A stretch of DNA of 64,000 bases from positions 461,814 to 525,813 of the forward strand of contig NZ_KB906674.1 of assembly GCF_000381545.1 (NCBI RefSeq), written 5' to 3'. Shown here one piece after another: positions 49,464-60,473 of this stretch; the first letter of the stretch is position 1, and each line of letters starts with the position of its first letter. Both the position numbers and the translations under genes were made by a program. This stretch comes from Rhodonellum psychrophilum GCM71 = DSM 17998 (GTDB taxonomy: Bacteria > Bacteroidota > Bacteroidia > Cytophagales > Cyclobacteriaceae). The notes under the pieces were generated by a model, which was not told the origin of the DNA, searched no databases, and worked only from the letters and a program-made list of their open reading frames with translations.

Positions 49464-49859
49464 ATGACTGATCCAATAGCTGATTATCTAACCAGATTGA
49501 GAAATGCCATTAAGGCTTCTCATCGAATCGTTGAGATACCCGCCTCTAACATCAAAAAAGAGATGACAAAGGTGCTTCATGACAAAGGATATATCCAAAA
49601 CTATAAATTTGAAGAAAATGGTCCTCAGGGAACTATCAAAATAGCTTTGAAATACAATCCAACGTCTAAGCAAAACGCCATTGTCAACTTGACAAGAGTT
49701 AGTAAGCCAGGGTTGAGAAAATATGTTAAGCATGACGCACTACCCAGAGTCATAAATGGCTTGGGTGTCGCCATCGTTTCCACGTCCAAAGGTGTAATGA
49801 CCGATAAGGAAGCCCGTACTGAGGGTGTAGGTGGAGAAGTACTTTGTTACGTTTATTAA
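49464..49859 (+). CDS. rpsH: 30S ribosomal protein uS8
   Basis: The product has 131 residues and is a primary binder of 16S rRNA in the platform. [19 protein letters not shown] and the C-terminal [18 protein letters not shown] are diagnostic. In E. coli uS8 regulates the spc operon; here an extra promoter directly precedes it. Confidence 0.99.
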   Translation: MTDPIADYLTRLRNAIKASHRIVEIPASNIKKEMTKVLHDKGYIQNYKFEENGPQGTIKIALKYNPTSKQNAIVNLTRVSKPGLRKYVKHDALPRVINGLGVAIVSTSKGVMTDKEARTEGVGGEVLCYVY

Positions 49860-49868
49860 TAAACCGTT

Positions 49869-50426
49869 ATGTCCAGAATAGGTAAAAAACCAATAAATAT
49901 ACCCGCGGGTGTTACTGTAGACGTGGCAGCACACAATACTGTTACTGTTAAAGGTCCCAAAGGTACTTTGACTCAGGATGTAAATCCTGATATCATCGTA
50001 GCAATTGAAGAAAATCAGGTTGTTTTAACCAGGCCAACGGATTCCAAAAGACACAAATCTCTTCATGGCCTCTATCGTTCCTTGATCAATAATATGGTCA
50101 TTGGCGTTTCAGAGGGTTACAAGAAGAAATTGGAATTGGTAGGTGTTGGATATAAAGCTTCTAATCAAGGTCAAGTTTTAGAACTGGCTCTTGGATATTC
50201 ACATAGCATCTATTTTGCACTACCGGAATCGATTTCCTTGTCTACTGAGACACCAAAGGGTAAAAACCCTTCCGTAAGTTTAGAAGGTATAGACAAAGAA
50301 TTGATCGGTCAAGTTGCTGCTAAAATAAGATCGTTACGTAAAGTCGAGCCTTACAAAGGTAAAGGTGTTCGATTCGCTGGAGAGATTGTTAGACGTAAGG
50401 CTGGTAAAACCGCTGGTAAAAAATAA
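49869..50426 (+). CDS. rplF: 50S ribosomal protein uL6
   Basis: The product has 185 residues with two related domains and lies near the factor-binding site. [18 protein letters not shown] and the C-terminal [20 protein letters not shown] are diagnostic. Confidence 0.98.
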   Translation: MSRIGKKPINIPAGVTVDVAAHNTVTVKGPKGTLTQDVNPDIIVAIEENQVVLTRPTDSKRHKSLHGLYRSLINNMVIGVSEGYKKKLELVGVGYKASNQGQVLELALGYSHSIYFALPESISLSTETPKGKNPSVSLEGIDKELIGQVAAKIRSLRKVEPYKGKGVRFAGEIVRRKAGKTAGKK

Positions 50427-50431
50427 TTAAT

Positions 50432-50782
50432 ATGGCTTTCAATAAGAATTCTAGAAGACTTAGAATCAAAAAGAGTATTCGTAGAAAGATCTCCGGTACC
50501 GATTCTAGACCTCGTTTATCAGTATTCAAAAGCAATACTGGTATATATGCGCAACTGATCGATGATCTTAAGGGTAACACCCTTGCGTATGCATCATCCA
50601 AAGAACTTGGATCTTTGCAAAACACCAAGCTTTCGATTTCAAAGGAAGTTGGGTTGAAAATAGCTGAAAAGGCTGTTGCGAATGGAGTCACTGAGGTTGT
50701 ATTTGACAGAAGTGGTTACCTTTATCATGGGAATGTTAAAGCTCTTGCTGAAGGTGCAAGAGAAGGTGGCCTTAAATTTTAA
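50432..50782 (+). CDS. rplR: 50S ribosomal protein uL18
   Basis: The product has 116 residues and binds 5S r[24 protein letters not shown] and [20 protein letters not shown] are typical. It is 5 nt after rplF and 8 nt before rpsE. Confidence 0.98.
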   Translation: MAFNKNSRRLRIKKSIRRKISGTDSRPRLSVFKSNTGIYAQLIDDLKGNTLAYASSKELGSLQNTKLSISKEVGLKIAEKAVANGVTEVVFDRSGYLYHGNVKALAEGAREGGLKF

Positions 50783-50790
50783 TAGAAATT

Positions 50791-51309
50791 ATGTCACAAA
50801 TTAAAAGAAAACCCATAAGGGCAACTGATACTGAACTTAAGGAGAAAGTTGTAGCTATAAACCGAGTTGCGAAAGTAGTAAAAGGAGGTAGAAGATTTTC
50901 CTTCTCTGCGATCGTTGTTGTTGGTGATGGAAGTGGTATTGTAGGTTATGGTTTAGGCAAAGCCAATGAGGTCACTGATGCTATTACCAAAGGCATAGAA
51001 GACGCGAAGAAGAATCTTGTTAAGGTTCCGATTTTGAAAGGAACTATACCGCATGAGCAATTAGGTAAGTTTGGAGGCGGATTCGTATTGATCAAGCCGG
51101 CTGCACCTGGTACAGGTGTAATCGCGGGTGGTGCAATGAGAGCCGTTTTGGAAAGTGCTGGCGTAACAGACGTTTTGGCTAAATCCAAAGGTTCTTCAAA
51201 TCCACACAATGTTGTGAAAGCGACTATTGATGCCTTGGTTCAATTAAGGGATGCAATCAATGTTTCTCAACAAAGAGGTGTAAAAATGTCTAAAGTTTTT
51301 AACGGATAA
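50791..51309 (+). CDS. rpsE: 30S ribosomal protein uS5
   Basis: The product has 172 residues and contributes to decoding accuracy and mRNA unwinding. [19 protein letters not shown] with GLGKANEV and the [18 protein letters not shown] block are diagnostic. No change is seen at typical spectinomycin-resistance positions near the KGGRRF loop. Confidence 0.98.
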   Translation: MSQIKRKPIRATDTELKEKVVAINRVAKVVKGGRRFSFSAIVVVGDGSGIVGYGLGKANEVTDAITKGIEDAKKNLVKVPILKGTIPHEQLGKFGGGFVLIKPAAPGTGVIAGGAMRAVLESAGVTDVLAKSKGSSNPHNVVKATIDALVQLRDAINVSQQRGVKMSKVFNG

Positions 51310-51313
51310 TAAC

Positions 51314-51493
51314 ATGGCTAAGATAAAAATCACACAGCTCAGAAGTATTATCGACAGACCTAAGGATCAAAAAGACACCATTAAGGCGCTTGGTCTGGGT
51401 AAAATAAACAGGACTGTGGAAGTTGAAAATACTCCACAGATCGCTGGAATGGTAAGAAAAGTAAGTCACCTTGTTAAAGTGGAGGAAGTTTAA
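51314..51493 (+). CDS. rpmD: 50S ribosomal protein uL30
   Basis: This short gene encodes 59 residues starting [11 protein letters not shown] and containing the typical [20 protein letters not shown] segment over about residues 13-32. It lies 4 nt after rpsE and 2 nt before rplO, the usual place. Confidence 0.96.
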   Translation: MAKIKITQLRSIIDRPKDQKDTIKALGLGKINRTVEVENTPQIAGMVRKVSHLVKVEEV

Positions 51494-51495
51494 TC

Positions 51496-51942
51496 ATGAA
51501 ACTACATACATTAAAACCAGCCGAAGGATCTACCAAAAATAGAAAAAGAATCGGTCGTGGTCAAGGTTCAGGCAGAGGTGGTACCTCTACAAGAGGCCAC
51601 AAAGGAGCCAAATCTAGATCAGGATATAAGTCTAAGCTTGGATTTGAAGGTGGACAAATGCCACTTCAAAGACGTGTTCCTAAATTCGGCTTTAAAAGCA
51701 TCAATAGAGTTGAATGCAATGTTATTAATCTTAACGTTCTTCAAGAATTATCAGAAAAGCTATCTTTAGACACCATTTCAGTTGATGTTTTGGTAGAAAA
51801 TGGCTTAGTCGGTAAAAAAGATGTTGTTAAAGTTCTAGGAAGAGGCGAACTTACATCAAAATTGAACGTAAGTGCCCATTATTTCTCCGCGTCAGCAGTT
51901 GAGGCGATTGAAAAATTAGGTGGAACAGTAAACAAGATTTAA
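51496..51942 (+). CDS. rplO: 50S ribosomal protein uL15
   Basis: The product has 148 residues. The Gly/Arg/Lys-rich N-terminal arm (GRGQGSGRGGTSTRGHKGAK) reaches into the 23S core, and FEGGQMPLQRRVPKFGF is diagnostic. It precedes secY by 4 nt. Confidence 0.98.
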   Translation: MKLHTLKPAEGSTKNRKRIGRGQGSGRGGTSTRGHKGAKSRSGYKSKLGFEGGQMPLQRRVPKFGFKSINRVECNVINLNVLQELSEKLSLDTISVDVLVENGLVGKKDVVKVLGRGELTSKLNVSAHYFSASAVEAIEKLGGTVNKI

Positions 51943-51946
51943 ATAA

Positions 51947-53266
51947 ATGAAAAAGTTTATTTCAACAGTTAAGAACATCTTTTCTATTGAAGATCTAAGA
52001 ATTCGTATTTTGAATACAATAGGTTTTCTAATTGTATTCAGATTAGGATCTTTTATCGTCCTACCTGGCGTAGATCCTTCTAAATTAGGAGATGCTCCCG
52101 AAGGAATTTTTGGACTGATAGATACTTTCCTTGGTGGAGCGTTTAGTAACGCTTCCATTTTTGGACTGGGTATTATGCCCTATATATCTGCTTCGATTGT
52201 GTTGCAGTTATTAACTGTTGGAGTTCCTTATTTTCAAAAGTTACAAAAGGAAGGAGAGTCTGGTAGGAAGAGGATCACTCAAATTACCAGGGTTCTGACC
52301 ATTGTCATCACGGTTGCTCAAGGAGTTGGTTACATCACTGCTACCATCCTTCCAACTGGTGCTGTTATGGTAAGTACATCCCTTTTCATGTTTAGTTCTT
52401 TGGTTTTACTCGCTGCAGGCACAATGTTTTGTATGTGGCTAGGTGAAAAAATAACCGAAAAAGGTATCGGAAACGGTATTTCTATGCTGATTATGATTGG
52501 GATCATATCAAGGTTTCCCGGCGCCATTATAGCAGAAGGTCTATCCAAAGGTACTTCTGGAGCTCTTTTGTTAATCATTGAAGCAGCTGTTCTGTTCTTT
52601 GTAGTAGTAGGAGTTGTCGCTTTGACCGAAGCAGTAAGAAGAATCCCAGTCCAGTATGCAAAACAGGTTGTTGGTGGTAAAGTATACGGTGGACAGCGTC
52701 AGTACATTCCGATTAAAGTGAATGCTTCTGGTGTAATGCCCATTATCTTTGCCCAATCTCTGATGTTTGTACCTGCTTTGGTCGCACAAATTTGGTCGGC
52801 GGATAATGATATCGCGAATTACATTGGGAGTACATTTAGTGATTTTACTTCATGGCAATACAATTTGGTGTTTGCTACGATGATCATTTTATTTACTTTC
52901 TTTTACACTGCAATCACTGTCAATCCGGAACAGATAGCAGAAGATCTTAAACGAAATGGTGGTTTTGTTCCGGGTATCAAACCTGGAGCTCCTACCGGTG
53001 ATTTCATTGATAATATTATCTCTAAAATCACCCTTCCTGGGTCGATCTTACTGGCTCTGGTCGCGATCCTTCCTGCATTTGCAATTATAGCGGGTGTCAG
53101 TGGTGAATTTGCTCAATTTTATGGTGGGACTTCATTGCTGATCATGGTAGGTGTAATCATGGATACCTTAAGACAGATTGAGAGTTATTTGTTGATGAGG
53201 CATTATGAGGGAATGATGAAAAGCGGGAATATGAAAAATAATCCCACTGATTACGTAGTTGCTTAA
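51947..53266 (+). CDS. secY: Preprotein translocase subunit SecY
   Basis: The product has 439 residues with ten membrane helices and forms the protein-export channel together with SecE (encoded at 27581). The plug-region glycines (FLGGAFSNASIFGLGIMPYI) and the GGFVPGIKPGAPT cytosolic loop (about 340-352) are present. It lies inside the ribosomal cluster before map, the normal arrangement. Confidence 0.98.
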   Translation: MKKFISTVKNIFSIEDLRIRILNTIGFLIVFRLGSFIVLPGVDPSKLGDAPEGIFGLIDTFLGGAFSNASIFGLGIMPYISASIVLQLLTVGVPYFQKLQKEGESGRKRITQITRVLTIVITVAQGVGYITATILPTGAVMVSTSLFMFSSLVLLAAGTMFCMWLGEKITEKGIGNGISMLIMIGIISRFPGAIIAEGLSKGTSGALLLIIEAAVLFFVVVGVVALTEAVRRIPVQYAKQVVGGKVYGGQRQYIPIKVNASGVMPIIFAQSLMFVPALVAQIWSADNDIANYIGSTFSDFTSWQYNLVFATMIILFTFFYTAITVNPEQIAEDLKRNGGFVPGIKPGAPTGDFIDNIISKITLPGSILLALVAILPAFAIIAGVSGEFAQFYGGTSLLIMVGVIMDTLRQIESYLLMRHYEGMMKSGNMKNNPTDYVVA

Positions 53267-53267
53267 T

Positions 53268-54041
53268 ATGATTCATTATAAATCTGCTGAAGAGATCCAA
53301 TTAATCAAGGAAAGTGCCAAGATTTTAGGTAAAGCTCACGGAGAAGTTGCAAAATATATCAAAGAGGGAGTTAAAACCTCCTTCTTAGATAAAATTGCCG
53401 AAGAATACATCAGAGACAATAATGGTGTACCTTCGTTTAAAGGATATAATGGTTTCCCTTCGACACTTTGTATTTCAGTAAATGAAGTCGTTGTACATGG
53501 GTTTCCTAGCGAATATGTTTTGAAAGATGGCGATATAATCTCAATAGATTGTGGAGTCTTTCACCAAGGTTTTCATAGCGATTGCGCTTATACTTACCCT
53601 GTCGGTGAAGTTTCCCCACAAGTATTGTCATTGTTAAAGACTACAAAAGAGTCGTTGTATCTAGGTATCGAAAAAGCGGTTTTCGGCAACAGGGTAGGTG
53701 ACATCGGTCATTCCATACAAAAGTTTGTAGAATCGAAAGGTTATACAATTGTAAGAGAGTTGGTCGGTCACGGTTTGGGAAAGAGTCTTCATGAATCACC
53801 GGAAGTTCCAAATTATGGAAAAAAAGGAAGTGGACCTATCTTGGATGCTGGATTGGTAATTGCAATTGAACCGATGGTGAATCTGGGTTCGAGGAATATT
53901 GTTCAGGAACGGGATGGTTGGACCATCCGGACTGCGGATAAGAAACCTTCAGCTCATTTTGAGCATACGGTGGCCATATTTCAAGATAGAACAGAAATTT
54001 TGACCACACATCAATATATAGAAGAAAATTATAAATTCTAA
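53268..54041 (+). CDS. map: Type I methionine aminopeptidase
   Basis: The product has 257 residues from the ATG at 53268 ([11 protein letters not shown]), directly after the secY stop; an in-frame TTG at 53259 would overlap secY and is rejected. It removes the initiator Met. The metal ligands are visible in [18 protein letters not shown] (two Asp), [17 protein letters not shown] (His), [10 protein letters not shown] (Glu) and HFEHTVAI (Glu). Confidence 0.97.
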   Translation: MIHYKSAEEIQLIKESAKILGKAHGEVAKYIKEGVKTSFLDKIAEEYIRDNNGVPSFKGYNGFPSTLCISVNEVVVHGFPSEYVLKDGDIISIDCGVFHQGFHSDCAYTYPVGEVSPQVLSLLKTTKESLYLGIEKAVFGNRVGDIGHSIQKFVESKGYTIVRELVGHGLGKSLHESPEVPNYGKKGSGPILDAGLVIAIEPMVNLGSRNIVQERDGWTIRTADKKPSAHFEHTVAIFQDRTEILTTHQYIEENYKF

Positions 54042-54043
54042 GT

Positions 54044-54262
54044 ATGGCTAAACAGACATCTATTGAACAAGATGGTACAATAGTAGAAGCATTGTCTAAT
54101 GCAATGTTTAAAGTGGAACTTGAAAATGGTCATCAATTGATTGCACATATTTCAGGTAAAATGAGAATGAATTACATAAAGATCCTGCCGGGTGACAAAG
54201 TGAAATTAGAGTTGTCTCCTTATGATCTTTCAAAAGGTAGAATTGTTTATCGATACAAATAA
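54044..54262 (+). CDS. infA: Translation initiation factor IF-1
   Basis: The product has 72 residues and is an OB-fold protein that blocks the A site during initiation. [20 protein letters not shown] and [18 protein letters not shown] are typical. It lies 2 nt after map. Confidence 0.98.
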   Translation: MAKQTSIEQDGTIVEALSNAMFKVELENGHQLIAHISGKMRMNYIKILPGDKVKLELSPYDLSKGRIVYRYK

Positions 54263-54269
54263 ATTTGTC

Positions 54270-54386
54270 ATGAAAGTAAAGACATCAATTAAGAAAAGAA
54301 GTGTTGATTGTAAGGTTGTCAGAAGAAATGGAAAGCTTTATGTGATCAACAAAAAGAATCCAAAGTTTAAACAAAGACAAGGTTAA
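54270..54386 (+). CDS. rpmJ: 50S ribosomal protein bL36 (zinc-independent form)
   Basis: This short gene encodes 38 residues ([11 protein letters not shown] at the start, [12 protein letters not shown] at the end). Only one Cys (VDCKVV) is present and the other zinc ligands are absent, so this is the C-minus form. It lies 7 nt after infA and 5 nt before rpsM. Confidence 0.95.
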   Translation: MKVKTSIKKRSVDCKVVRRNGKLYVINKKNPKFKQRQG

Positions 54387-54391
54387 AAATT

Positions 54392-54769
54392 ATGGCAAGA
54401 ATTGCAGGTGTTGACATACCGGACAACAAACGTGGTGAAATTGGCTTAACCTACATCTTCGGAATTGGTAGAAGTGCGGCCAAAGCGATCCTGCTGAAAG
54501 CAGGGATTTCTTTTGATAAGAAAGCTGGAGAGTGGGATGATGAAGAATCTACCGCTATCAGGAATTTGATTGCTGAAGAATACAGAACAGAAGGTGTTTT
54601 GAAATCAGAGATTCAATTGAACATCAAAAGATTGATGGATATAGGTTGTTATAGAGGTTTGAGACACCGTAAAGGTTTACCTGTAAGGGGTCAAGGAACT
54701 AAAAATAACGCTAGAACAAGAAAAGGTAAGAGAAAAACTGTTGCTAACAAGAAAAAAGCAACTAAATAA
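54392..54769 (+). CDS. rpsM: 30S ribosomal protein uS13
   Basis: The product has 125 residues and contacts tRNA in the P site from the 30S head. [20 protein letters not shown] and [20 protein letters not shown] are diagnostic. Confidence 0.99.
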   Translation: MARIAGVDIPDNKRGEIGLTYIFGIGRSAAKAILLKAGISFDKKAGEWDDEESTAIRNLIAEEYRTEGVLKSEIQLNIKRLMDIGCYRGLRHRKGLPVRGQGTKNNARTRKGKRKTVANKKKATK

Positions 54770-54784
54770 ATCTTGATTTAGATT

Positions 54785-55183
54785 ATGGCTCAGAAAAGAA
54801 ACGATAAAGCTAAAGGTAAAAAAAGGGTAGTTAAAGTAGAGGCGATAGGTCAAGTGCATATCAAAGCTTCCTTTAACAATATCATCATCTCCATTACCAA
54901 TAATTCTGGTCAGGTGATCTCTTGGGCTTCTGCCGGTAAAATGGGATTCAGAGGTTCAAAAAAGAACACACCTTACGCTGCACAAATGGCTGCACAAAAT
55001 TGTGGTCAAGTTGCGTATGACTTAGGATTGAGAAAAATTGAGGTTTTTGTAAAAGGACCTGGGTCTGGCAGAGAGTCAGCGATCAGGACTTTGCAAAATG
55101 TTGGCTTAGATGTAACTACGATTGTCGATGTGACTCCACTTCCACACAATGGTTGTCGTCCACCAAAACGTAGAAGAGTTTAA
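54785..55183 (+). CDS. rpsK: 30S ribosomal protein uS11
   Basis: The product has 132 residues and sits in the platform near the mRNA exit. [20 protein letters not shown] and the C-terminal [16 protein letters not shown] are diagnostic. Confidence 0.99.
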   Translation: MAQKRNDKAKGKKRVVKVEAIGQVHIKASFNNIIISITNNSGQVISWASAGKMGFRGSKKNTPYAAQMAAQNCGQVAYDLGLRKIEVFVKGPGSGRESAIRTLQNVGLDVTTIVDVTPLPHNGCRPPKRRRV

Positions 55184-55203
55184 TTTATTAATTTAGATAA
55201 ATA

Positions 55204-55809
55204 ATGGCTAGATATAGAGGTCCAAAGGCAAAAATTGCCAGAAAATTCGGTGAGCCTATTGAAGGACAAAGTAAAGTACTTCAGAAGAAAAATTATCCTC
55301 CCGGCATGCATGGGAGAGGTAGAAGGAAAAAACAGTCCGAATATGCGATCCAGTTGATGGAAAAGCAAAAAGCAAAATACATTTACGGCGTATTGGAAAG
55401 ACAATTCGCTAAGATGTTTGGTATTGCTTCCAGAAAACAAGGTATCACAGGTGAAAATCTTCTTCAATTGCTGGAGGCTAGATTAGACAACACCGTATAC
55501 AGATTGGGAATTTCTCCAACCAGAAGAGGTGCGAGACAATTGGTCAGTCACAAGCATATTTTAGTGAACGGAGAGGTGGTAAACATTCCTTCTTATACTC
55601 TTAAACCTGGGGATACAATATCTGTAAGGGAAAGGTCTAAATCACTAGAGGCAATTACCGCAAGTTTGTCCGGTAAAGGAACAAATCGTTATCCTTGGTT
55701 AGAGTGGGATAATAGTTCTTTGACAGGTAAGTTTGTTTTGGTTCCTACAAGGGATGATATTCCTGAAAACATTAAGGAACAACTGATTGTCGAACTTTAC
55801 TCTAAGTAA
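55204..55809 (+). CDS. rpsD: 30S ribosomal protein uS4
   Basis: The product has 201 residues and is a primary 16S rRNA binder. [20 protein letters not shown] at the start and the S4 domain ([20 protein letters not shown]) are typical. It ends 34 nt before rpoA. Confidence 0.98.
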   Translation: MARYRGPKAKIARKFGEPIEGQSKVLQKKNYPPGMHGRGRRKKQSEYAIQLMEKQKAKYIYGVLERQFAKMFGIASRKQGITGENLLQLLEARLDNTVYRLGISPTRRGARQLVSHKHILVNGEVVNIPSYTLKPGDTISVRERSKSLEAITASLSGKGTNRYPWLEWDNSSLTGKFVLVPTRDDIPENIKEQLIVELYSK

Positions 55810-55843
55810 TAATAAACTTTCTGACTTTAAAAGAACTAATGAT

Positions 55844-56833
55844 ATGTCCATACTAGCATTTCAAATGCCCGAAAAAGTGGTGATGGAGAAAGCAGATGAT
55901 TTTCACGGTCTGTTTACCTTCAAGCCATTGGAAAAGGGTTATGGGGTCACCATTGGTAATGCCTTGAGGAGAATTTTGCTATCTTCATTGGAAGGGTATG
56001 CCATCACATCTGTTAAATTACCAGGTGTGGTTCATGAATTTTCCACCATTGAAGGAGTAGTGGAAGACGTGACTGATATTATTCTTAATTTGAAACAAGT
56101 AAGATTCAAAAAAGTCCATGAGGCAATTGATGGAAAAATTACTGTAGAAATTAAAAATCAGTCTATCGTCACTGCTGGAGATATCGCTAAGTTTACCTCT
56201 TCGTTTGAGGTGTTGAACCCTGAGTTGGTGATTTGCCATCTCGATGATTCAAGAAGTTTGGAGATAGAGCTTTCAGTAGAAAAAGGCAGAGGATACCTTC
56301 CTGCGGAAGATTCCAAACCAAAAGATCAAATATTCGGTGTTATTCCTATTGATGCCATTTTTACCCCTATCAAAAACGTTAAATACAGCGTTGAAAATAC
56401 TAGGGTAGAACAAAAAACTGATTTTGAAAAACTAATTCTCGAAGTTAATACGGATGGTTCCATACATCCAGAAAAAGCACTACAGGAGGCAGCCAAGATT
56501 TTGATACAACATTTTATGTTGTTTTCTGATCAAACTATGGTCTTGGATTCTACTGGAGTTACTGAACCGGAACCAATTGACGAGGAGTTTCTTCACATGA
56601 GGAAACTTTTGAAGACTTCATTGAGTGATTTGGATCTTTCAGTTCGTGCGTTCAACTGCCTGAAAGCGGCTGACGTAAAAACCTTAGGCGACCTAGCCAG
56701 ATTGGAAATTTCCGACATGATGAAATTCAGAAATTTCGGAAAAAAATCCTTGGCAGAACTTGAACAATTGATTCAAGAAAAAGGCTTGACCTTCGGCATG
56801 GATTTATCTAAGTATAAACTTGATGAAGAATAA
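55844..56833 (+). CDS. rpoA: DNA-directed RNA polymerase alpha subunit
   Basis: The product has 329 residues from the ATG at 55844 ([12 protein letters not shown]); an in-frame ATG at 55787 would overlap rpsD and is rejected. The N-terminal dimerisation domain includes [20 protein letters not shown]. The C-terminal domain (about 250-320, [20 protein letters not shown]) binds DNA and activators. It lies between rpsD and rplQ as in most bacteria. Confidence 0.98.
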   Translation: MSILAFQMPEKVVMEKADDFHGLFTFKPLEKGYGVTIGNALRRILLSSLEGYAITSVKLPGVVHEFSTIEGVVEDVTDIILNLKQVRFKKVHEAIDGKITVEIKNQSIVTAGDIAKFTSSFEVLNPELVICHLDDSRSLEIELSVEKGRGYLPAEDSKPKDQIFGVIPIDAIFTPIKNVKYSVENTRVEQKTDFEKLILEVNTDGSIHPEKALQEAAKILIQHFMLFSDQTMVLDSTGVTEPEPIDEEFLHMRKLLKTSLSDLDLSVRAFNCLKAADVKTLGDLARLEISDMMKFRNFGKKSLAELEQLIQEKGLTFGMDLSKYKLDEE

Positions 56834-56839
56834 ATTAAA

Positions 56840-57367
56840 ATGAGACACGGTAAGAAATTTAACCACCTTGGTAGGACAGCTAGCCATAGAAGGGCAATGC
56901 TTTCCAATATGGCCACTTCCCTAATTCTTCACAAGCGTATTTCAACAACGCTTGCAAAGGCTAAGGAATTGAGAAAATATGTAGAACCTCTTATTACAAG
57001 AGCTAAAGAAGATACTACACATAACAGACGTATCGCTTTTTCCTATCTTCAAAACAAAGACTCCATTAAAGAACTTTTTGGTGAAGTGGTTGTGAAAGTA
57101 GGAGATAGACCGGGTGGATATGTTAGAATTATCAAAACGGATTTCCGTTTGGGTGATAATGCTGAAATGTGTATCGTGGAATTGGTAGATTACAACGAAT
57201 TGATGTTGAAAGAAGCCAAGCCTGCGAAGAAAACTACAAGAAGAAGCCGTAGAAGTTCTGACAAACCAGAAGAAGCTGCTGCGGTAACTCCTAAAGCAGC
57301 AAAGGCAGAGCCGAAAGCTGAAGAAACTGAATCAGAAGACAAAAAAGAAGATAAATCCGCTGAATAA
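56840..57367 (+). CDS. rplQ: 50S ribosomal protein bL17 with long C-terminal tail
   Basis: The product has 175 residues. The first about 120 are the standard bL17 ([33 protein letters not shown]). The remaining about 50 form a Lys/Glu/Ala-rich low-complexity tail that E. coli lacks and that is common in Bacteroidota. It is the last gene of the cluster; a terminator begins 26 nt later. Confidence 0.97.
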   Translation: MRHGKKFNHLGRTASHRRAMLSNMATSLILHKRISTTLAKAKELRKYVEPLITRAKEDTTHNRRIAFSYLQNKDSIKELFGEVVVKVGDRPGGYVRIIKTDFRLGDNAEMCIVELVDYNELMLKEAKPAKKTTRRSRRSSDKPEEAAAVTPKAAKAEPKAEETESEDKKEDKSAE

Positions 57368-57392
57368 TATTATGCGAAACGCTTCTTTATAT

Positions 57393-57426
57393 AAAGGGAT
57401 TGGACATTAGTTCAATCCCTTTTTTT
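57393..57426 (+). terminator. Rho-independent terminator after rplQ
   Basis: The stem AAAGGGATTG (57393-57402) with CAATCCCTTT (57413-57422) is extended by a small inner GAC/GTT pairing, and a T-tract continues to 57426. It ends the long ribosomal transcript. Confidence 0.9.
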
Positions 57427-57492
57427 ATATCCTTTAAGTTTAACAAGGCATATCCTGAGAAAATCATTAAATTTGAATATCCAATTTTCGAA

Positions 57493-58590
57493 ATGAACAA
57501 ACAAAAAGCAACTCTACTCCTGGCAGATGGAACCGTGTTTCATGGCAACCTCATCGGGAATTCTGGTACCAATGGCGGTGAAATTTGTTTTAATACCGGA
57601 ATGACCGGTTATCAAGAAATCTATACCGATCCCTCGTATACTGGTCAAATCATAGTCAACACCACATCACATATAGGGAATTATGGTGTGATGGATGACG
57701 AATCCGAATCCGAATCCCCATCTATTGCTGGGATTGTGGTCAACAGCTTCTCTCAGGTTTTCAGTAGACTTGATGCCTCAGGATCCTTACAAGACTACCT
57801 TGTCAAGCATGGTATTTCAGGCATTGCGGATATTGATACACGCAAACTTGTAAGACATATCAGATCGCAAGGAGCAATGAATGCCATAATCAGTTCTGAG
57901 TTTGAAAATGATTTGGAAGGTTTAAGAGCCGAGCTTGAGAAAATTCCCAACATGGACGGGCTTGAACTTTCTTCCAAAGTTTGCACTACCGAACCTTACT
58001 ATTTTGGAGATGACACTGCTGATATTAAGGTTGCTTGTTTAGATTTTGGAATAAAGAAGAACATACTGAGGAGTCTTGCAAGTAGGGGAGTCTATTGTAA
58101 AGTTTTTCCAGCCAAAACCAATCTTGCCGAAATGGAAGCTTGGAACCCTGATGGTTATTTTCTTTCGAATGGACCTGGAGATCCAGCTGTGATGGGATAT
58201 GCCGTGGAAACTACGCAATCCATTCTTCAAACCGGCAAACCACTTTTTGGAATTTGTTTGGGTCACCAAATATTGGCGGAAGCCAATGGTGTTTCCACTT
58301 TTAAAATGCACCATGGCCATAGGGGATTAAACCACCCCATCAAAAATCTAGTGACTGGGAAAAGTGAAATTACTTCACAAAACCACGGATTTGTGGTCAA
58401 TAGGGAAGACGTTGAAAAAAACGAAAATATTGAAATTACACACGTTCATCTTAATGATGGAACAGTTGCAGGAATCCGATTGAAAGATAAACCAGCTTTT
58501 TCTGTCCAGTATCATCCTGAATCTTCTCCCGGTCCTCATGACTCGAGATATTTATTTGATGATTTTATATCTTTAATTCAAAATAATTAG
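57493..58590 (+). CDS. carA: Carbamoyl-phosphate synthase small (glutaminase) subunit
   Basis: The product has 365 residues from the ATG at 57493 (MNKQKATLLLADG). A more upstream in-frame ATG at 57400 lies in the rplQ terminator and is rejected. The class I amidotransferase nucleophile is Cys255 (GICLGHQ), with His341 and Glu343 (QYHPESS). It makes ammonia from glutamine for carbamoyl phosphate, for pyrimidine and arginine synthesis. The large subunit gene carB is not adjacent; eno follows by 22 nt. TAAATTTG at 57468-57475 could be a -7 element but its upstream element is missing. Confidence 0.97.
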   Translation: MNKQKATLLLADGTVFHGNLIGNSGTNGGEICFNTGMTGYQEIYTDPSYTGQIIVNTTSHIGNYGVMDDESESESPSIAGIVVNSFSQVFSRLDASGSLQDYLVKHGISGIADIDTRKLVRHIRSQGAMNAIISSEFENDLEGLRAELEKIPNMDGLELSSKVCTTEPYYFGDDTADIKVACLDFGIKKNILRSLASRGVYCKVFPAKTNLAEMEAWNPDGYFLSNGPGDPAVMGYAVETTQSILQTGKPLFGICLGHQILAEANGVSTFKMHHGHRGLNHPIKNLVTGKSEITSQNHGFVVNREDVEKNENIEITHVHLNDGTVAGIRLKDKPAFSVQYHPESSPGPHDSRYLFDDFISLIQNN

Positions 58591-58600
58591 AACCTAATAA

Positions 58601-59896
<1,296 letters not shown>

Positions 59897-59915
59897 ATAC
59901 TAAATTTCATGAATT

Positions 59916-59944
59916 AAAAAGGCAGCCATCTGGCTGCCTTTTTT
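59916..59944 (+). terminator. Rho-independent terminator after eno
   Basis: AAAAAGGCAGCCA (59916-59928) pairs with TGGCTGCCTTTTT (59931-59943), with a very short loop, and the T-tract runs to 59944. This is a strong terminator of the carA-eno unit. Confidence 0.92.
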
Positions 59945-60473
59945 GTTTTCGTCCTACTCGGTGAAAAATAACTAGCCACTTATTTTTATGCTTTTTTTAA
60001 ATTGAGACCAAATTAAATCAATTAAAATGTCCCGCTGATTTCAGCGTATCGCTAAACGACTATGGACAGTATATTGTGTAGTTTCATCAAAAATTTATGA
60101 TTGTTATGGCGGTAGACGTTATTGTTCTTTGTCGGTAAGGGATTGCTTTAATTTTTCTGAAATGTTGTTCCAAATTCAAATGGAGTGCTTATTGGAAGTT
60201 ATTCTGGGGTTGAACCTAAAAGCAGATAGCAGATCCTTTTTATTTCACAGGCCCTTCCATCATTGAATGAATTTTGATTTTGTTGAGGACAATTCCCGTT
60301 TTCCAATTTCGGTTAATTGCCGTTTCTTGCCAATCACACTTATTTTATCATAAATACCATTAGGATGCTTTGACTCCGGAATTCAATTGATTTCCTAAAT
60401 TTAGCAAATTTTCCTTTTGATAGAATTTAATTATTTAGTTTATTAGTGAACGATTAGGTTAACATGATTTCTT
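59945..60473. other. Intergenic region without a recognisable gene
   Basis: I see no supportable gene in these 529 nt. There is a short dyad CGCTGA-TT-TCAGCG at 60033-60046 and an imperfect promoter-like TAAATTTA at 60396-60403 with TTTG at 60369-60372 (23-nt spacing, too long for a good promoter). Confidence 0.5.

Noticed and set aside
55787-55843. N-terminal extension of rpoA overlapping rpsD
   Set aside because: RpoA begins MSILAF-type at 55844; the 19 added residues are not conserved.
57400-57492. N-terminal extension of carA
   Set aside because: It overlaps the rplQ terminator and adds 31 residues not found in CarA; the start at 57493 fits the family.
60033-60046. Short dyad CGCTGA-TT-TCAGCG as a possible repeat element
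   Set aside because: It is only 14 nt, has no T-tract and no second copy that I noticed in the window, so it is not called as an element.
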